This document shows positions 8,608 to 16,665 of a DNA stretch of 64,000 bases, in pieces. Where the stretch lies: assembly GCA_021799475.1 (NCBI GenBank), contig JAJZAJ010000001.1, positions 62,001-126,000 of the forward strand, read 5' to 3'. Numbering within the stretch: the first letter of the stretch is position 1; each line of letters opens with the position of its first letter. This DNA is from Microcaldota archaeon. Lineage in GTDB: Archaea; Micrarchaeota; Micrarchaeia; Micrarchaeales; Micrarchaeaceae. A model generated the notes under the pieces. It was not told the DNA's origin, made no database searches, and saw only the letters and a program-made list of their open reading frames with translations. Both the position numbers and the translations under genes were made by a program.

Positions 8608-9024
8608 TCACGATCCTGCTGCCTTTGTGTAGCTGACTTTCCATCCGGTGCAGTTTGCAGGTATTGCACTATAAGAATCCGGGGTCAGGAATACCGGGAC
8701 ATTGGCCCCTATTTTTAATTCGGAGTTTGCACTTAGCACGTTGCCAGCGTAAAGCCTGTTGCTCTGGTTACTATAGCTGAACTCCAGTTTCTTCTGATTT
8801 GGGAGAATACAGTAAAAATAATTTACGTTTATGGCGTATTGCAAGGTATTTTCCATGAATCCGCTCTCGACTCCGAGCAGTGCGTTATAGCTTAGCACAA
8901 GATGTGGCTGCGGTACTGACATAACACCGTACCAGTAATATACGAGTGCGACCGTAACAACAACAGCTGCAAGATAAGCAGTAATGACTAACTTTCTATT
9001 AGCTTTCAAAGTATACCGCGGCAT
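8608..9024 (-). CDS. Membrane-anchored hypothetical protein
   Basis: A 138-residue protein with a basic N-terminus (MPRYTLKANRK), one transmembrane helix at about residues 13-33, and an exported C-terminal part with potential N-glycosylation sequons (NQS, NCT). Two cysteines (in YCILPN and ANCTGW) might form a disulfide. No family recognised. It lies 11 bases ahead of the methyltransferase start, so is probably its operon partner. An AT-rich stretch at 9048-9080 may hold the promoter. Confidence 0.65.
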   Translation of the reverse strand: MPRYTLKANRKLVITAYLAAVVVTVALVYYWYGVMSVPQPHLVLSYNALLGVESGFMENTLQYAINVNYFYCILPNQKKLEFSYSNQSNRLYAGNVLSANSELKIGANVPVFLTPDSYSAIPANCTGWKVSYTKAAGS

Positions 9025-9106
9025 ACAGCATTACTGTACAGGAGCAGACATTTAAAGGTTATCCTCTACTTATTTTTATTCGGTGGGCATATTCTGGAAC
9101 ACGACT

Positions 9107-9303
9107 TCACTGGAAGCGCTTCCTGAACTGCTGCATGACCATCTTCCGAATATCCACTAGGTCATGTTTGGGCAAGTAAGGCAGTACCTGTGACAGTCCT
9201 GCTTTTATGTGTGCAGTTTGCGCTTTTGTGCCGCACCCAGACTTTTGATAAACCTTTTCGTAAAAAGGTTACGCATACAGTTTTTGTAAAGCCCTTCGCC
9301 AAG
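9107..9303 (-). pseudogene. Possible decayed reading frame behind the ATPase gene
   Basis: Just after the ATPase stop, one frame reads RNLFTKRFIKSLGAAQ and ends at TAA. A second frame then continues with AGLSQVLPYLPKHDLV and KMVMQQFRKRFQ before TGA at 9107. Together they could be one frameshifted short gene, but the stretch also has an open third frame and an imperfect 23-bp direct repeat, so chance is possible. There is no recognisable family. This is what the 281-base gap between 9024 and 9306 holds, with a small hairpin CCTTTTcgtAAAAAGG near 9253-9268. Confidence 0.25.
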
Positions 9304-9305
9304 CA

Positions 9306-10583
9306 TTATCCTAATTCTTTATCCAGTAGCCACTTCCATAATGGAACAAGTACTATTCTCTTTCCTTCTGTTACAATACTACCCTCATAATCCCACGTGA
9401 CTATAAAGAGATTCTTGCATCTCAGTTCTTTAGAAGCCATTACTAGCGACTTTATTTCCCTATCTTCAATTGCTTCACGGCTTGTTGCGTAAGTAGCTTG
9501 GATTAGCTTAGTGATTTCTCTGCCTTCCTTAATAATAAAATCTACCTCCCTTCCTTGATGGTCTTTCCAGTAAAATACCTCAAACCCGACATTTTTGCTG
9601 CCCTTTATTAGTTCCACTGCAACAGTATTCTCCATCAACCTGCCTTTGTTGCCCATCGGCTCCGGGCTTATCTCTTTTATTATACCGACATCGACGCAGT
9701 ATATCTTTTTAGGCGCGAGGATTGTTTGCTTCAGTTTATATGAAAACCGCTCTATTTTGAAGATAAGATATGCCTCTTCAAGGTATCTCACCCAATTCGA
9801 TAGAGTTATAAGACTCTTGGCCCTAGTCACACCTTTAAGCGAAGAGTATGTAAATTCCTTTGAGCTGTTTGATACCAAAAACCGCGCTACCTGCCTTAAA
9901 TCGTCTATATGCTTTATCTTATGCCTTATTACAACGTCTTTTGTTATTATATCATTGTAAATGTTCCTGATTATCTGCCTGCCCAGAGTAAACTGCTCTG
10001 GGAATCCCCCTGAGTTCATATATTCATCGAGTAATCCTACAACCTCTGCCCTGTCTGTAGTAGAGAAAGCCTTGGGTATGTCCCAGTGTTTATACATAAG
10101 AAACTCATTAAAGCTGAACGGAAACAACAGGAGGTCGATTTGCCTGCCTGTCAACCTGGTCGAAAGCTCGCCACTAAGCAGTTTAGAGCTAGACCCTGTG
10201 ACTATGACCTTCTTTGTATCCCTAAGCCTGCTTACAAACGGTTCCCAACCAGGTACTAATTGTATCTCATCGAGTATTATATTGCCAAGATCAGATCCGT
10301 ACAATTCATAGAATATCTGAAGTATGACATTAAGATCATCCTTAGTTGCGCCTAGGAGCCTCTCATCATCAAAATTTATATAACCGAACTTATCTTCAAT
10401 AAACAGCTGTTCCGAAAGTGTAGACTTGCCAGAGCGCCTGACCCCGAGGACTATGAAGGCGGTCGGGGCTTTCAGTATTATCGACTTACTTGCCTCTCGG
10501 ACGATTATGTTTTTATCTCTAAATTTCCCTTCAATGCTCTTTCTCTGGTCAACTATTACGAACCTGAGCGTTTCTTTATCCAT
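9306..10583 (-). CDS. AAA+ ATPase with DUF4143-type C-terminal domain
   Basis: A 425-residue ATPase of the AAA_14/DUF4143 class, common and often multicopy in archaea and in mobile gene pools. It has a Walker A GVRRSGKS at residues 47-54, Walker B NIILDEIQLV, a sensor-like VTGSSSKLLSGE, and a winged-helix and nuclease-like C-terminal part with YWKDHQGREVDFIIKEG. The last motif has the (E)VDF..K form seen in PD-(D/E)XK-like folds. The function is unclear; such proteins have been discussed as toxin-like or defence-related. It sits in an accessory patch and is preceded by an operator-like repeat. Confidence 0.85.
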   Translation of the reverse strand: MDKETLRFVIVDQRKSIEGKFRDKNIIVREASKSIILKAPTAFIVLGVRRSGKSTLSEQLFIEDKFGYINFDDERLLGATKDDLNVILQIFYELYGSDLGNIILDEIQLVPGWEPFVSRLRDTKKVIVTGSSSKLLSGELSTRLTGRQIDLLLFPFSFNEFLMYKHWDIPKAFSTTDRAEVVGLLDEYMNSGGFPEQFTLGRQIIRNIYNDIITKDVVIRHKIKHIDDLRQVARFLVSNSSKEFTYSSLKGVTRAKSLITLSNWVRYLEEAYLIFKIERFSYKLKQTILAPKKIYCVDVGIIKEISPEPMGNKGRLMENTVAVELIKGSKNVGFEVFYWKDHQGREVDFIIKEGREITKLIQATYATSREAIEDREIKSLVMASKELRCKNLFIVTWDYEGSIVTEGKRIVLVPLWKWLLDKELG

Positions 10584-10640
10584 GATATAGTGTACTATAT
10601 GATATTATTTAAATCTTTGCTATTACACTATATAATATCA
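10584..10640. promoter_or_regulatory. Promoter with operator-like repeats ahead of the ATPase gene
   Basis: Directly upstream of the ATPase ATG, TATAGTGTA (10586-10594) is mirrored by TACACTATA (10624-10632). A 14-base unit ACTATATGATATTA (10594-10607) also recurs as ACTATATAATATCA (10627-10640), 33 bases apart. A TTTAAA core lies between them. The arrangement looks like paired binding sites around a promoter, suggesting control of the ATPase gene, perhaps by itself. No regulator can be named. Confidence 0.45.
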
Positions 10641-10660
10641 ATAATGCCAATCGAAGTAAA

Positions 10661-10700
10661 TGGACTATGCGGGGATCGCACCCGCGACCTTCCGCTTGAA
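10661..10700 (-). pseudogene. 3' fragment of a tRNA-Ala gene
   Basis: Read on the minus strand, these 40 bases match the 3' half of the intact tRNA-Ala at 11478, from the 3' side of the anticodon loop to the discriminator A, with about six mismatches. The T-loop is damaged (TGCGATC instead of TTCGATT). No 5' half lies near it, so it cannot be a functional gene on its own. Position and orientation fit a displaced tRNA end left by tRNA-targeted integration. Confidence 0.7.
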
Positions 10701-10774
10701 AAATATGGTCATCGTAAGATTATTAATGTGTTACGCCTAATAAAATATAAAATCAAAGAGTCAAATGGTAAAAT

Positions 10775-11224
10775 ATGAAACCGGGAATCGATTATGTTGG
10801 AATATCAACACCATTCTATTGCAATGATGGAAAAGGACATTTTGTAATGCATAAAAGAAGCGACATGTGCCGTGATGAAAAGGGTAAGTGGGATTTCGGA
10901 TCAGGTCAGTTGGAATTTGGTGAACAGCCGGAAAGATCTGTCCTTAGAGAGGTGGAAGAGGAATATGGGGTCAAAGGAGAGATACAGGAACAACTGCCTG
11001 CACATTCAATATTGAGAAAGCATAATGGCGTAAATACGCACTGGTTGGCAATTCCTTTTTTTATAAGGGTAGATATAGAAAAAGCAAGGATAATGGAACC
11101 GAATAAGGCAACTGACATCGGCATATTTACCCTGAACAAGCTCCCGCAACCACTTCATTCAGGAGTCCAATTTACCATGCACAAGTACACGGAGCAATTC
11201 AAAAAATATAAAACAAAGATATGA
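10775..11224 (+). CDS. NUDIX hydrolase
   Basis: A 149-residue NUDIX pyrophosphohydrolase. The NUDIX box G-x5-E-x7-REVEEEYGV is perfect and spans residues 44-66, so the metal-binding glutamates are intact. Such enzymes cleave nucleoside diphosphates linked to another group; the substrate is not predictable. The gene lies alone between a tRNA-Ala fragment and the intact tRNA-Ala gene, so it could be cargo of a former integrated element. AT content just upstream is high. Confidence 0.9.
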   Translation: MKPGIDYVGISTPFYCNDGKGHFVMHKRSDMCRDEKGKWDFGSGQLEFGEQPERSVLREVEEEYGVKGEIQEQLPAHSILRKHNGVNTHWLAIPFFIRVDIEKARIMEPNKATDIGIFTLNKLPQPLHSGVQFTMHKYTEQFKKYKTKI

Positions 11225-11366
11225 GCGGATTCTGTCCAGCATCTGGTCTTAGCAGGATTCCAGATACGGCAGGTTTAACTGTATTCTCGGCTTTATTGCA
11301 ATAATGAATAAACCAGTTAATGAACCAGTTGTTGATTTTGTTATCATTCGTGTCCTTATCTGCCAT
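11199..11366 (-). CDS. Possible small protein (55 aa)
   Basis: A short frame begins MADKDTNDNKINNWFINWF and has a good archaeal ribosome-binding site (AGGTGTG) four bases before the ATG. It is open for 55 codons and ends inside the antisense 3' end of the NUDIX gene. No similarity recognised. It lies within the same tRNA-bounded patch. The ribosome-binding site is the main argument for it. Confidence 0.3.
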   Translation of the reverse strand: MADKDTNDNKINNWFINWFIHYCNKAENTVKPAVSGILLRPDAGQNPLISLFYIF

Positions 11367-11477
11367 ATTCACACCTAAAAGAGGCTTTGGTAGTGCATCC
11401 TTTTATTTTTCTCCCGCGCTCTTTCCCAAAGAGCAGAGCCCCCTTTTCTTGATAAAACTTCTTCCCAAGAAGTTTTA

Positions 11478-11549
11478 TGGACTCTGCGGGAATCGAACCC
11501 GCAACCTCCCGCTTGCAAAGCGGGCGCTCTACCATTGAGCCAAGAGCCC
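11478..11549 (-). tRNA. tRNA-Ala(UGC)
   Basis: A complete 72-base cloverleaf: acceptor GGGCUCU/AGAGUCC including the G3:U70 pair that identifies alanine tRNA, D-arm, anticodon stem CCCGC/GCGGG with loop UUUGCAA (anticodon UGC), T-loop UUCGAUU and discriminator A. No intron and no encoded CCA. A partial copy of its 3' half lies at 10661. Confidence 0.95.
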
Positions 11550-11641
11550 TCTATTAGATTTGCCAGCTATCTATTAATTATTTGTGATTTGGCTGCGCTG
11601 CCGCAAAACATTCAGAATCCGACGCCAAACACGGCAAAGGG

Positions 11642-12004
11642 TTAACGCCTATGTTTAGCGCGTTTCTTCAAAAACCGCAAGGTTTTCTTTACTTTCATCC
11701 TGCCGTTTTTCTCTTTCCTTATCTTTGTCTTGCTCTCCCTGACTACAGTATCTGACGCTCCTTTTGTAATAAGCTTCTCTACTATTTCGAGCTCCTTCTC
11801 GCTTGATCCTTCGTTTCTCTGCACTTTTTGCAGGAGGTCATCAAGTACGGTCTCATTCATCGATTCCGTGTCCTTCGCAGCATTTGATAACAAAACATTC
11901 TCTATGTCGCCAACCTTCAGCAGCCTATTGATGCTCTTAAGTCGTCTTATCTCGTCTATCTCCTTTGCGTACTTACCATTCTTCGAATCTTTTCCACCCA
12001 TCAT
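11642..12004 (-). CDS. Hypothetical basic helical protein
   Basis: A 120-residue, strongly charged, helical protein with a basic tail (MKVKKTLRFLKKRAKHRR). It has no membrane segment and no known motif. The lysine/arginine-rich end suggests nucleic-acid or ribosome contact, which is inference only. A TATA-like element (tataaagg on the minus strand near 12050) lies upstream. Function unknown. Confidence 0.6.
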   Translation of the reverse strand: MMGGKDSKNGKYAKEIDEIRRLKSINRLLKVGDIENVLLSNAAKDTESMNETVLDDLLQKVQRNEGSSEKELEIVEKLITKGASDTVVRESKTKIRKEKNGRMKVKKTLRFLKKRAKHRR

Positions 12005-12140
12005 CTACACCAAACCTCAAAGCCAAGATTAGGTTAGAGCGGCATACCTTTATATTCCTTGCGCAGGACGGATGATAAGTCTAATACGGAAAGGCGCTGT
12101 TTGGTAATAGACGGAGCGCATAGGTATGGTTAAAAAGCAT

Positions 12141-13448
12141 TTATATGCTGTATGACTCGCCGAGCTTTGGTATTGTTACCCTGTACTTTGCCGACAGGTA
12201 TGATTTTAAGTCCTCCATTTTATCCGGTTCGCCGTGCACCAGGAATATGTGCTTGAGCCCCTTTATCTTCTTAGGTATCATTTCAAGCTGCTTCCTGTCA
12301 GCATGAGCCGACATGTGGAAAGTTTCCACTTTCAGCGCTATCTTTACCTTCTTTCTGTCTATGTTAAGCTCCCTTTCTCCGTCCTGTAGCTGACGGCCCC
12401 TTGTCCCGCGTGGCTGGTACCCTATAAGTATAAGCTTATTGGCAGGGTTCCCTCCCCATTTTGTCAGGTAGTACAAAACAGGTCCTCCTGTTATCATGCC
12501 GCTGGTAGTAACTACTATGCAGCTCTGGTCAATCTTCCCTGTCTTCTCCCTCTGCTGCCTGCTCTCTATTGGGGTGAAGTTCGGGCTCCTGAACGGATCA
12601 TAATCGCTCATCAGTATCCTCATCTGCAGTTCCTTCCTGCAGAATATGACGTTGTGCCGATGTATCCTCATAGTCTTGTTTATCATTCCGTCGACATATA
12701 TCGGCACTTTTGGGATTATGCCGGAGTTAAGGTAGTCATCAAGGAAAAGCAGCACTTCCTGTGCTCTTCCTACCGCAAAGCTCGGTATTATTATCTTTCC
12801 ACCCTGAAGCAGCGTGTCCTTTATGCTCTTCAGGAAGAGCGGAGACTGTTCCTTTTCATTGGCTTTTATATCATCTTTCCCGCCGTATGTAGATTCTGTT
12901 ATCAGGACATCTGCCTTTATATCCTTCAGATCAGCGCCGTTTAACAGCCTGGTCTGTGTCAGGTTTATATCTCCCGTGTATATAACCGTCTGTTTCCCAT
13001 CGGTTACCCTTATCAGTGCGCTGCCCACTATATGCCCGGCAGGGATGAACTCGCATTTTAGATCTCCTATTACGAATTCCTTCTTGTAGTCCGTTATCTT
13101 GAAATGCTTGTTCAGCGAAGCAAGCCCCTCTTTCGTCACGTCCTTGGGATTGGCCAGATGCATATAGTCCGGTATCAGTATGTTGAGCAGCTCCATTGTG
13201 GGTTTTGTCATGTAGACATAGCCCTTGAACCCCTTCGAATATATGTGTGGCAGATAAGCGCTATGGTCCATGTGCGCATGCGATACCAATATCGCATCTA
13301 CATTCTTCAGCACACTGTCCTCTATCTTTGGAGGCTCATTGTCCTCCGGCCTGATCCCTGCATCAAGCAATACTCTTGTCTTTTCGGTGCTTATCATTAT
13401 GCAGCTTCTTCCCACCTCCTGTGCTGCTCCATAAAATGTAACTTTCAT
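12141..13448 (-). CDS. Beta-CASP metallo-beta-lactamase ribonuclease (aCPSF2-type)
   Basis: A 435-residue beta-CASP nuclease. The zinc motif SHAHMDHS (His57, His59, Asp61, His62), PAGHIVGSA, YTGDIN and ESTYGGKD (motifs 3-4), the beta-CASP segments, and GYQPRGTRGRQL, FHMSAHADR and LVHGEP all match archaeal CPSF73-like enzymes. It lacks the N-terminal KH domains of aCPSF1, so it is the shorter aCPSF2-like form, an RNA endo/exonuclease for RNA processing or decay. The start MKVTFYGAAQ is preferred over an ATG six codons upstream. A long polypurine leader precedes it. Confidence 0.92.
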   Translation of the reverse strand: MKVTFYGAAQEVGRSCIMISTEKTRVLLDAGIRPEDNEPPKIEDSVLKNVDAILVSHAHMDHSAYLPHIYSKGFKGYVYMTKPTMELLNILIPDYMHLANPKDVTKEGLASLNKHFKITDYKKEFVIGDLKCEFIPAGHIVGSALIRVTDGKQTVIYTGDINLTQTRLLNGADLKDIKADVLITESTYGGKDDIKANEKEQSPLFLKSIKDTLLQGGKIIIPSFAVGRAQEVLLFLDDYLNSGIIPKVPIYVDGMINKTMRIHRHNVIFCRKELQMRILMSDYDPFRSPNFTPIESRQQREKTGKIDQSCIVVTTSGMITGGPVLYYLTKWGGNPANKLILIGYQPRGTRGRQLQDGERELNIDRKKVKIALKVETFHMSAHADRKQLEMIPKKIKGLKHIFLVHGEPDKMEDLKSYLSAKYRVTIPKLGESYSI

Positions 13449-13451
13449 AAA

Positions 13452-13533
13452 ATCATCTTCTTTCAATTTTCCTTTTTCGTATTTTTCGTTTTCCTTTATT
13501 TTTTAATTTCCTCTTTCTTTCTGTTTATCTTTC
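13452..13533 (-). repeat. Polypurine leader before the aCPSF2-type gene
   Basis: On the coding (minus) strand about 80 bases directly before the start are almost entirely A and G, with only scattered pyrimidines. Two similar tracts lie ahead of other genes (25859-25912 and 30979-31031). The tract is on the non-terminator strand for the neighbouring genes, so it is not a poly-U terminator. Confidence 0.6.
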
Positions 13534-13607
13534 GTGTGGATGAACCTGGTATCTTCTACTGGTCCCTCCTTAGAATATAGAATCTCTGCGAAGGTTTTAA
13601 GCTGTGC

Positions 13608-14417
13608 TTATTCCTCGCTCTCTTCTTTCTTCGTCTTCTTCTTTATCACTGCGATATCCTCAAAGCTTATCTCCTGTGAAATAGGCTGCTGTCTCTGCTT
13701 CTGTTGCGGTTTTTTCTTGTCTCTGCCTCCCTCAATCCCAAGGAGCTTTCTCAGTTTGGTGTAGAGCTCGTCAAGCTTCCTGTCGCTCTCCACTACCTGC
13801 TTGTCCAGATCTATAAGGATGCTCTTGTGCTGCTCCATGTCGCTCTTGATCAGCTCCTTCTTGCGCTCCAGCCGTACCCCCTTATATGCCTCACGAAGCT
13901 GCGCGTTGACCTCATCTATCTTCCTGATAAGCTCTTTCTCAGCCGACAGGGATGAGGCTTCTGTGGCAATCTTGAATTCAAGCCTGTTCTTCATCTTTTT
14001 AAGATACCCTATCTTGCTAGTGTGCCCTTTTTCAGTGGATGCTTTGGCTTTCTCTGCCTCTATCTGCTTTGCTATCGATGCGCTTTCAGCCTCTTTATAG
14101 ATTAGCTGCCTCCTTCTCCTCTTTATCTGTATTATCGTGTCATTCCTCTGTTTCCTTATCATATCTATCTCTTCCTTAATCTTAAGGGCTTCCTGGTTGC
14201 CTGATTCTTTTATCAGTTCGTTGAGCATCTGGCCGTAATTCTGTTTCTGGTTGTCGTTTCCGGCACCGCTGCCGCTGTTGGCCTTCTGCGTGTTTGTCGC
14301 AGCACCATGCTGCTGTGCTGCCTTGCTTGGAGGATTAGCCACTGCAGGCGGAATCTGTGCCTGCCCCGAACCTTCACTGCTGTCTGTCAGTATATGCACC
14401 TTTGTGATTAAAATCAA
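13608..14417 (-). CDS. Archaeal coiled-coil protein (COG1340-like)
   Basis: A 269-residue protein with a low-complexity Gln/Ala/Pro/Ser/Gly-rich N-terminus (about 15-65), a long heptad-rich coiled coil (about 75-225) rich in Lys/Glu/Arg, and a basic C-terminus (KKKPQQKQRQQP). The layout resembles the archaeal COG1340 coiled-coil family, whose role is not defined. The frame opens with TTG at 14417; GTG at 14399 is an equally plausible start. A TATA-like ctataaac lies near 14475. Confidence 0.65.
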   Translation of the reverse strand: MILITKVHILTDSSEGSGQAQIPPAVANPPSKAAQQHGAATNTQKANSGSGAGNDNQKQNYGQMLNELIKESGNQEALKIKEEIDMIRKQRNDTIIQIKRRRRQLIYKEAESASIAKQIEAEKAKASTEKGHTSKIGYLKKMKNRLEFKIATEASSLSAEKELIRKIDEVNAQLREAYKGVRLERKKELIKSDMEQHKSILIDLDKQVVESDRKLDELYTKLRKLLGIEGGRDKKKPQQKQRQQPISQEISFEDIAVIKKKTKKEESEE

Positions 14418-14510
14418 ATGAGTAGAGCCGCAATTTTACCCTTCGAACCTGGAAGCACTGTCTACCTATGTAAGTTTATAGAACGCAACAATTATTAATG
14501 CTGTGGTAAG

Positions 14511-15668
14511 TCAGACCGTCATAGAATCTATGACCTTCTGGTACACATCGATGAGCATATCAGTAGTGCCCTCCAAAGAATAGTCCTTTGCTGTCTTTAC
14601 TGTATACTTATATGCATCGGTATTATTTATAGCTTTCCTTATCTTCTTTGCGCAGTCTTTCGGGTCATTTGGCCGGAATTTCTCCCCGTTCTTCCCGTTG
14701 ATTATCAGGTCGCTAAGGGCCAGCTTGTTGGCACCGACAACCGGCTTTCCCATAGCCATTGCTTCAAGACACACTATCCCCTGTGTCTCGAATGTCGAAG
14801 GGATGCAGAATATGTCGCACGCCGCATAATACTTTACAATCTCATTATCAGGTACGAATCCGGTGAATAGCACATTTTCTAGCTTCATCCGTTCCGCCAT
14901 CCTCATATAGTACTCAAGAGCAGGGCCTGTCCCGGCGAGCACGAACCTTACATTCTGCCCTCTCATACTCCTCGCTGCCTTCAACAGAACCTCTACCCTC
15001 TTCTCTTTGCTCATCCTGCCGAGATAGAGCACTATCTTCTCTGATCTGTTCCTCTTCAGCTTTTTCCTTATCTTTCCTGCATTTACATTCTGGTTGAACC
15101 TCTTCATATCTATGCTGTTAGGCACTACATACACATTCTCTATCCCCATCTTGAGCAATTCCTTTTTGGTCGACTCGCTCGGAGCGATTACTCCATTGCA
15201 TCTGCTATAAAATATCTTTGCGTATCTTTCTGAGTATCTTTGCAGTGTATTGACCGCGAACTTAGCCGCGTATTCCTTTATTACCAGTTTATCGGTAAAC
15301 ATAGTATGGAATGTGCTGACGACAGGTATCTTCTCTATCTTCGCGCTTGCCAGGGCCCAGCTACCCATTATGAATGGAGTATGCGCATGGATTATATCCG
15401 GGTTTATCTGGCTCAATTTCGCCTCTGACACAAATGGGAGCAATGCGAGGCTGTACTGGGGGTATTTCCTGAATTTTATGCCCTTTACGACAAATACGTC
15501 CCCATCGCCCTTCACCGAATCCCGCGTATCGGAATTTCCGCTGGCGAACAGGTATACCTTATGTCCTCTGCGTATAAGCTCCTTCCTGAAATTCAATATA
15601 GATGTGACTACTCCATCCCGTGCGGGAAGGAAAGAATCAGTGTAAAAAACGATTGTTAGTTTCGACAT
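14511..15668 (-). CDS. GT4-family glycosyltransferase
   Basis: A 385-residue GT-B glycosyltransferase. The N-terminal lobe opens with IVFYTDSFLPARDGVVTSI and contains IIHAHTPF. The C-terminal lobe carries YLGRMSKEKR, FVLAGTGP and the nucleotide-sugar loop IPSTFETQGIVCLEAMAMG-KP with the E-x7-E motif. It is probably a cytoplasmic or membrane-associated transfer enzyme for glycolipid or surface glycan. The closest described types are mannosyl/glucosyl-diacylglycerol synthases; substrate unproven. It ends 93 bases from the coiled-coil gene and starts just downstream of rpl15, which it may follow in the same transcript. Confidence 0.88.
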   Translation of the reverse strand: MSKLTIVFYTDSFLPARDGVVTSILNFRKELIRRGHKVYLFASGNSDTRDSVKGDGDVFVVKGIKFRKYPQYSLALLPFVSEAKLSQINPDIIHAHTPFIMGSWALASAKIEKIPVVSTFHTMFTDKLVIKEYAAKFAVNTLQRYSERYAKIFYSRCNGVIAPSESTKKELLKMGIENVYVVPNSIDMKRFNQNVNAGKIRKKLKRNRSEKIVLYLGRMSKEKRVEVLLKAARSMRGQNVRFVLAGTGPALEYYMRMAERMKLENVLFTGFVPDNEIVKYYAACDIFCIPSTFETQGIVCLEAMAMGKPVVGANKLALSDLIINGKNGEKFRPNDPKDCAKKIRKAINNTDAYKYTVKTAKDYSLEGTTDMLIDVYQKVIDSMTV

Positions 15669-15683
15669 GAAGAGGCCGCAGCA

Positions 15684-16082
15684 TCATTCTATTACGATAG
15701 CTTCTCCTCCAGAGCTCTTGATTTTTTCTGCCGCGTGCTTTGAAAAGGACGCTGCCTTTATGGTTGCTGGTTTCTCGAGGGTTCCGTTGCCAAGCACCTT
15801 GTAGTCGTTCAGTTCAATGGTAGATCCCTGTTCCTTTATCATAGCGCTCAGCTGTATCAAATTTATCTGCTTGAGATCCCTCCTGTTGATTGAATAAAAG
15901 CCCTTCTTCTTCATCAGGTGCCTTGCTTTCGCCGTTATGTATGTCCAATCATGCTTTCTTCTCCTGTTTACCGAACCGGTACCTCCCTGATCTCCCTTAC
16001 CCCTGGCATTCTTGATATTTCCGACTCCCCATCTCCTTGTCCCTTGGTACTTCCTGTCACGCTGCTTCTTTCTAACTACCAT
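15684..16082 (-). CDS. rpl15: 50S ribosomal protein L15 (uL15)
   Basis: The 132-residue sequence MVVRKKQRDRKYQGTRRWG, then a glycine-rich loop GKGDQGGTGSVNRRRKHDW and the C-terminal AVIE-type ending (GGEAIVIE) are archaeal uL15. ATG at 16082 is chosen; it follows the uL30 stop after two bases. In most archaea uL30-uL15 precede secY and adk, but secY is absent here and adk is 47 kb away, so the spc cluster is broken up. Confidence 0.92.
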   Translation of the reverse strand: MVVRKKQRDRKYQGTRRWGVGNIKNARGKGDQGGTGSVNRRRKHDWTYITAKARHLMKKKGFYSINRRDLKQINLIQLSAMIKEQGSTIELNDYKVLGNGTLEKPATIKAASFSKHAAEKIKSSGGEAIVIE

Positions 16083-16084
16083 GC

Positions 16085-16504
16085 TCACACCATTCTCTTT
16101 ATGAGGCTATTTATCTCGCCGCCCATATATCCCAGGGTACCGCCTTGGTTAAAGTGAAGCCTAACGTTCCTGTGGCCGTGCCTTGGCGGGTGCAGCCTCA
16201 GAGGCAGCTTTTCCTTAAGTTCCTTTGCATCAACCTTTCCGCTTATCAGGGCCTTCGGATCCATATTCAGCTTGAATTTCGTTACAAGCTTCCCTAAAGT
16301 GTCTTCGTCAATCTCGCCGTAGGCTATGTGATTTGTTGCCTTGTTGAGCATTCCTCTATACTGCGGGGTCACCTTTATCAGCGCGCAGTTGTTGACTCTT
16401 TTCAGCCTTAGCCTGTTCAGCGTCTCTGTTATGTCATGTCTAACATTGACAGTGCCGCGAACCCTGACTGCTACGATAAGCTTATCATTCAGATTGACTT
16501 TCAT
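16085..16504 (-). CDS. rpl30: 50S ribosomal protein L30 (uL30)
   Basis: A 139-residue archaeal-type uL30. It begins MKVNLNDKLIVAVRVRGTVN and contains LNRLRLKRVNNCALI, the typical uL30 core, followed by the archaeal C-terminal extension with LRLHPPRHGHRNVRLHF. The extra 55 codons upstream in the frame lie across the promoter region (TATA near 16570-16584) and are not part of the protein. It is coupled to uL15. Confidence 0.92.
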   Translation of the reverse strand: MKVNLNDKLIVAVRVRGTVNVRHDITETLNRLRLKRVNNCALIKVTPQYRGMLNKATNHIAYGEIDEDTLGKLVTKFKLNMDPKALISGKVDAKELKEKLPLRLHPPRHGHRNVRLHFNQGGTLGYMGGEINSLIKRMV

Positions 16505-16665
16505 AAAAACACGATTAAAAATCGCTGTGTGCGCCTTGCTCACAAAACGCAGTAATCTATCTTTTGACAATATATATAATCCTTGTGGTCTGTGAGGCTG
16601 CGAGTCTGAGAGTCTGTGTTTACCATATGCGGAATGCTCACATACCGCGTCGCGGCAGTTCCGCT

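Noticed and set aside
10590-10778. Short frame containing GLCGDRTRDLP, and a similar one at 11320-11538
   Set aside because: This text is a well-known by-product of translating tRNA sequence in the wrong sense; both fall on the tRNA-Ala fragment and gene.
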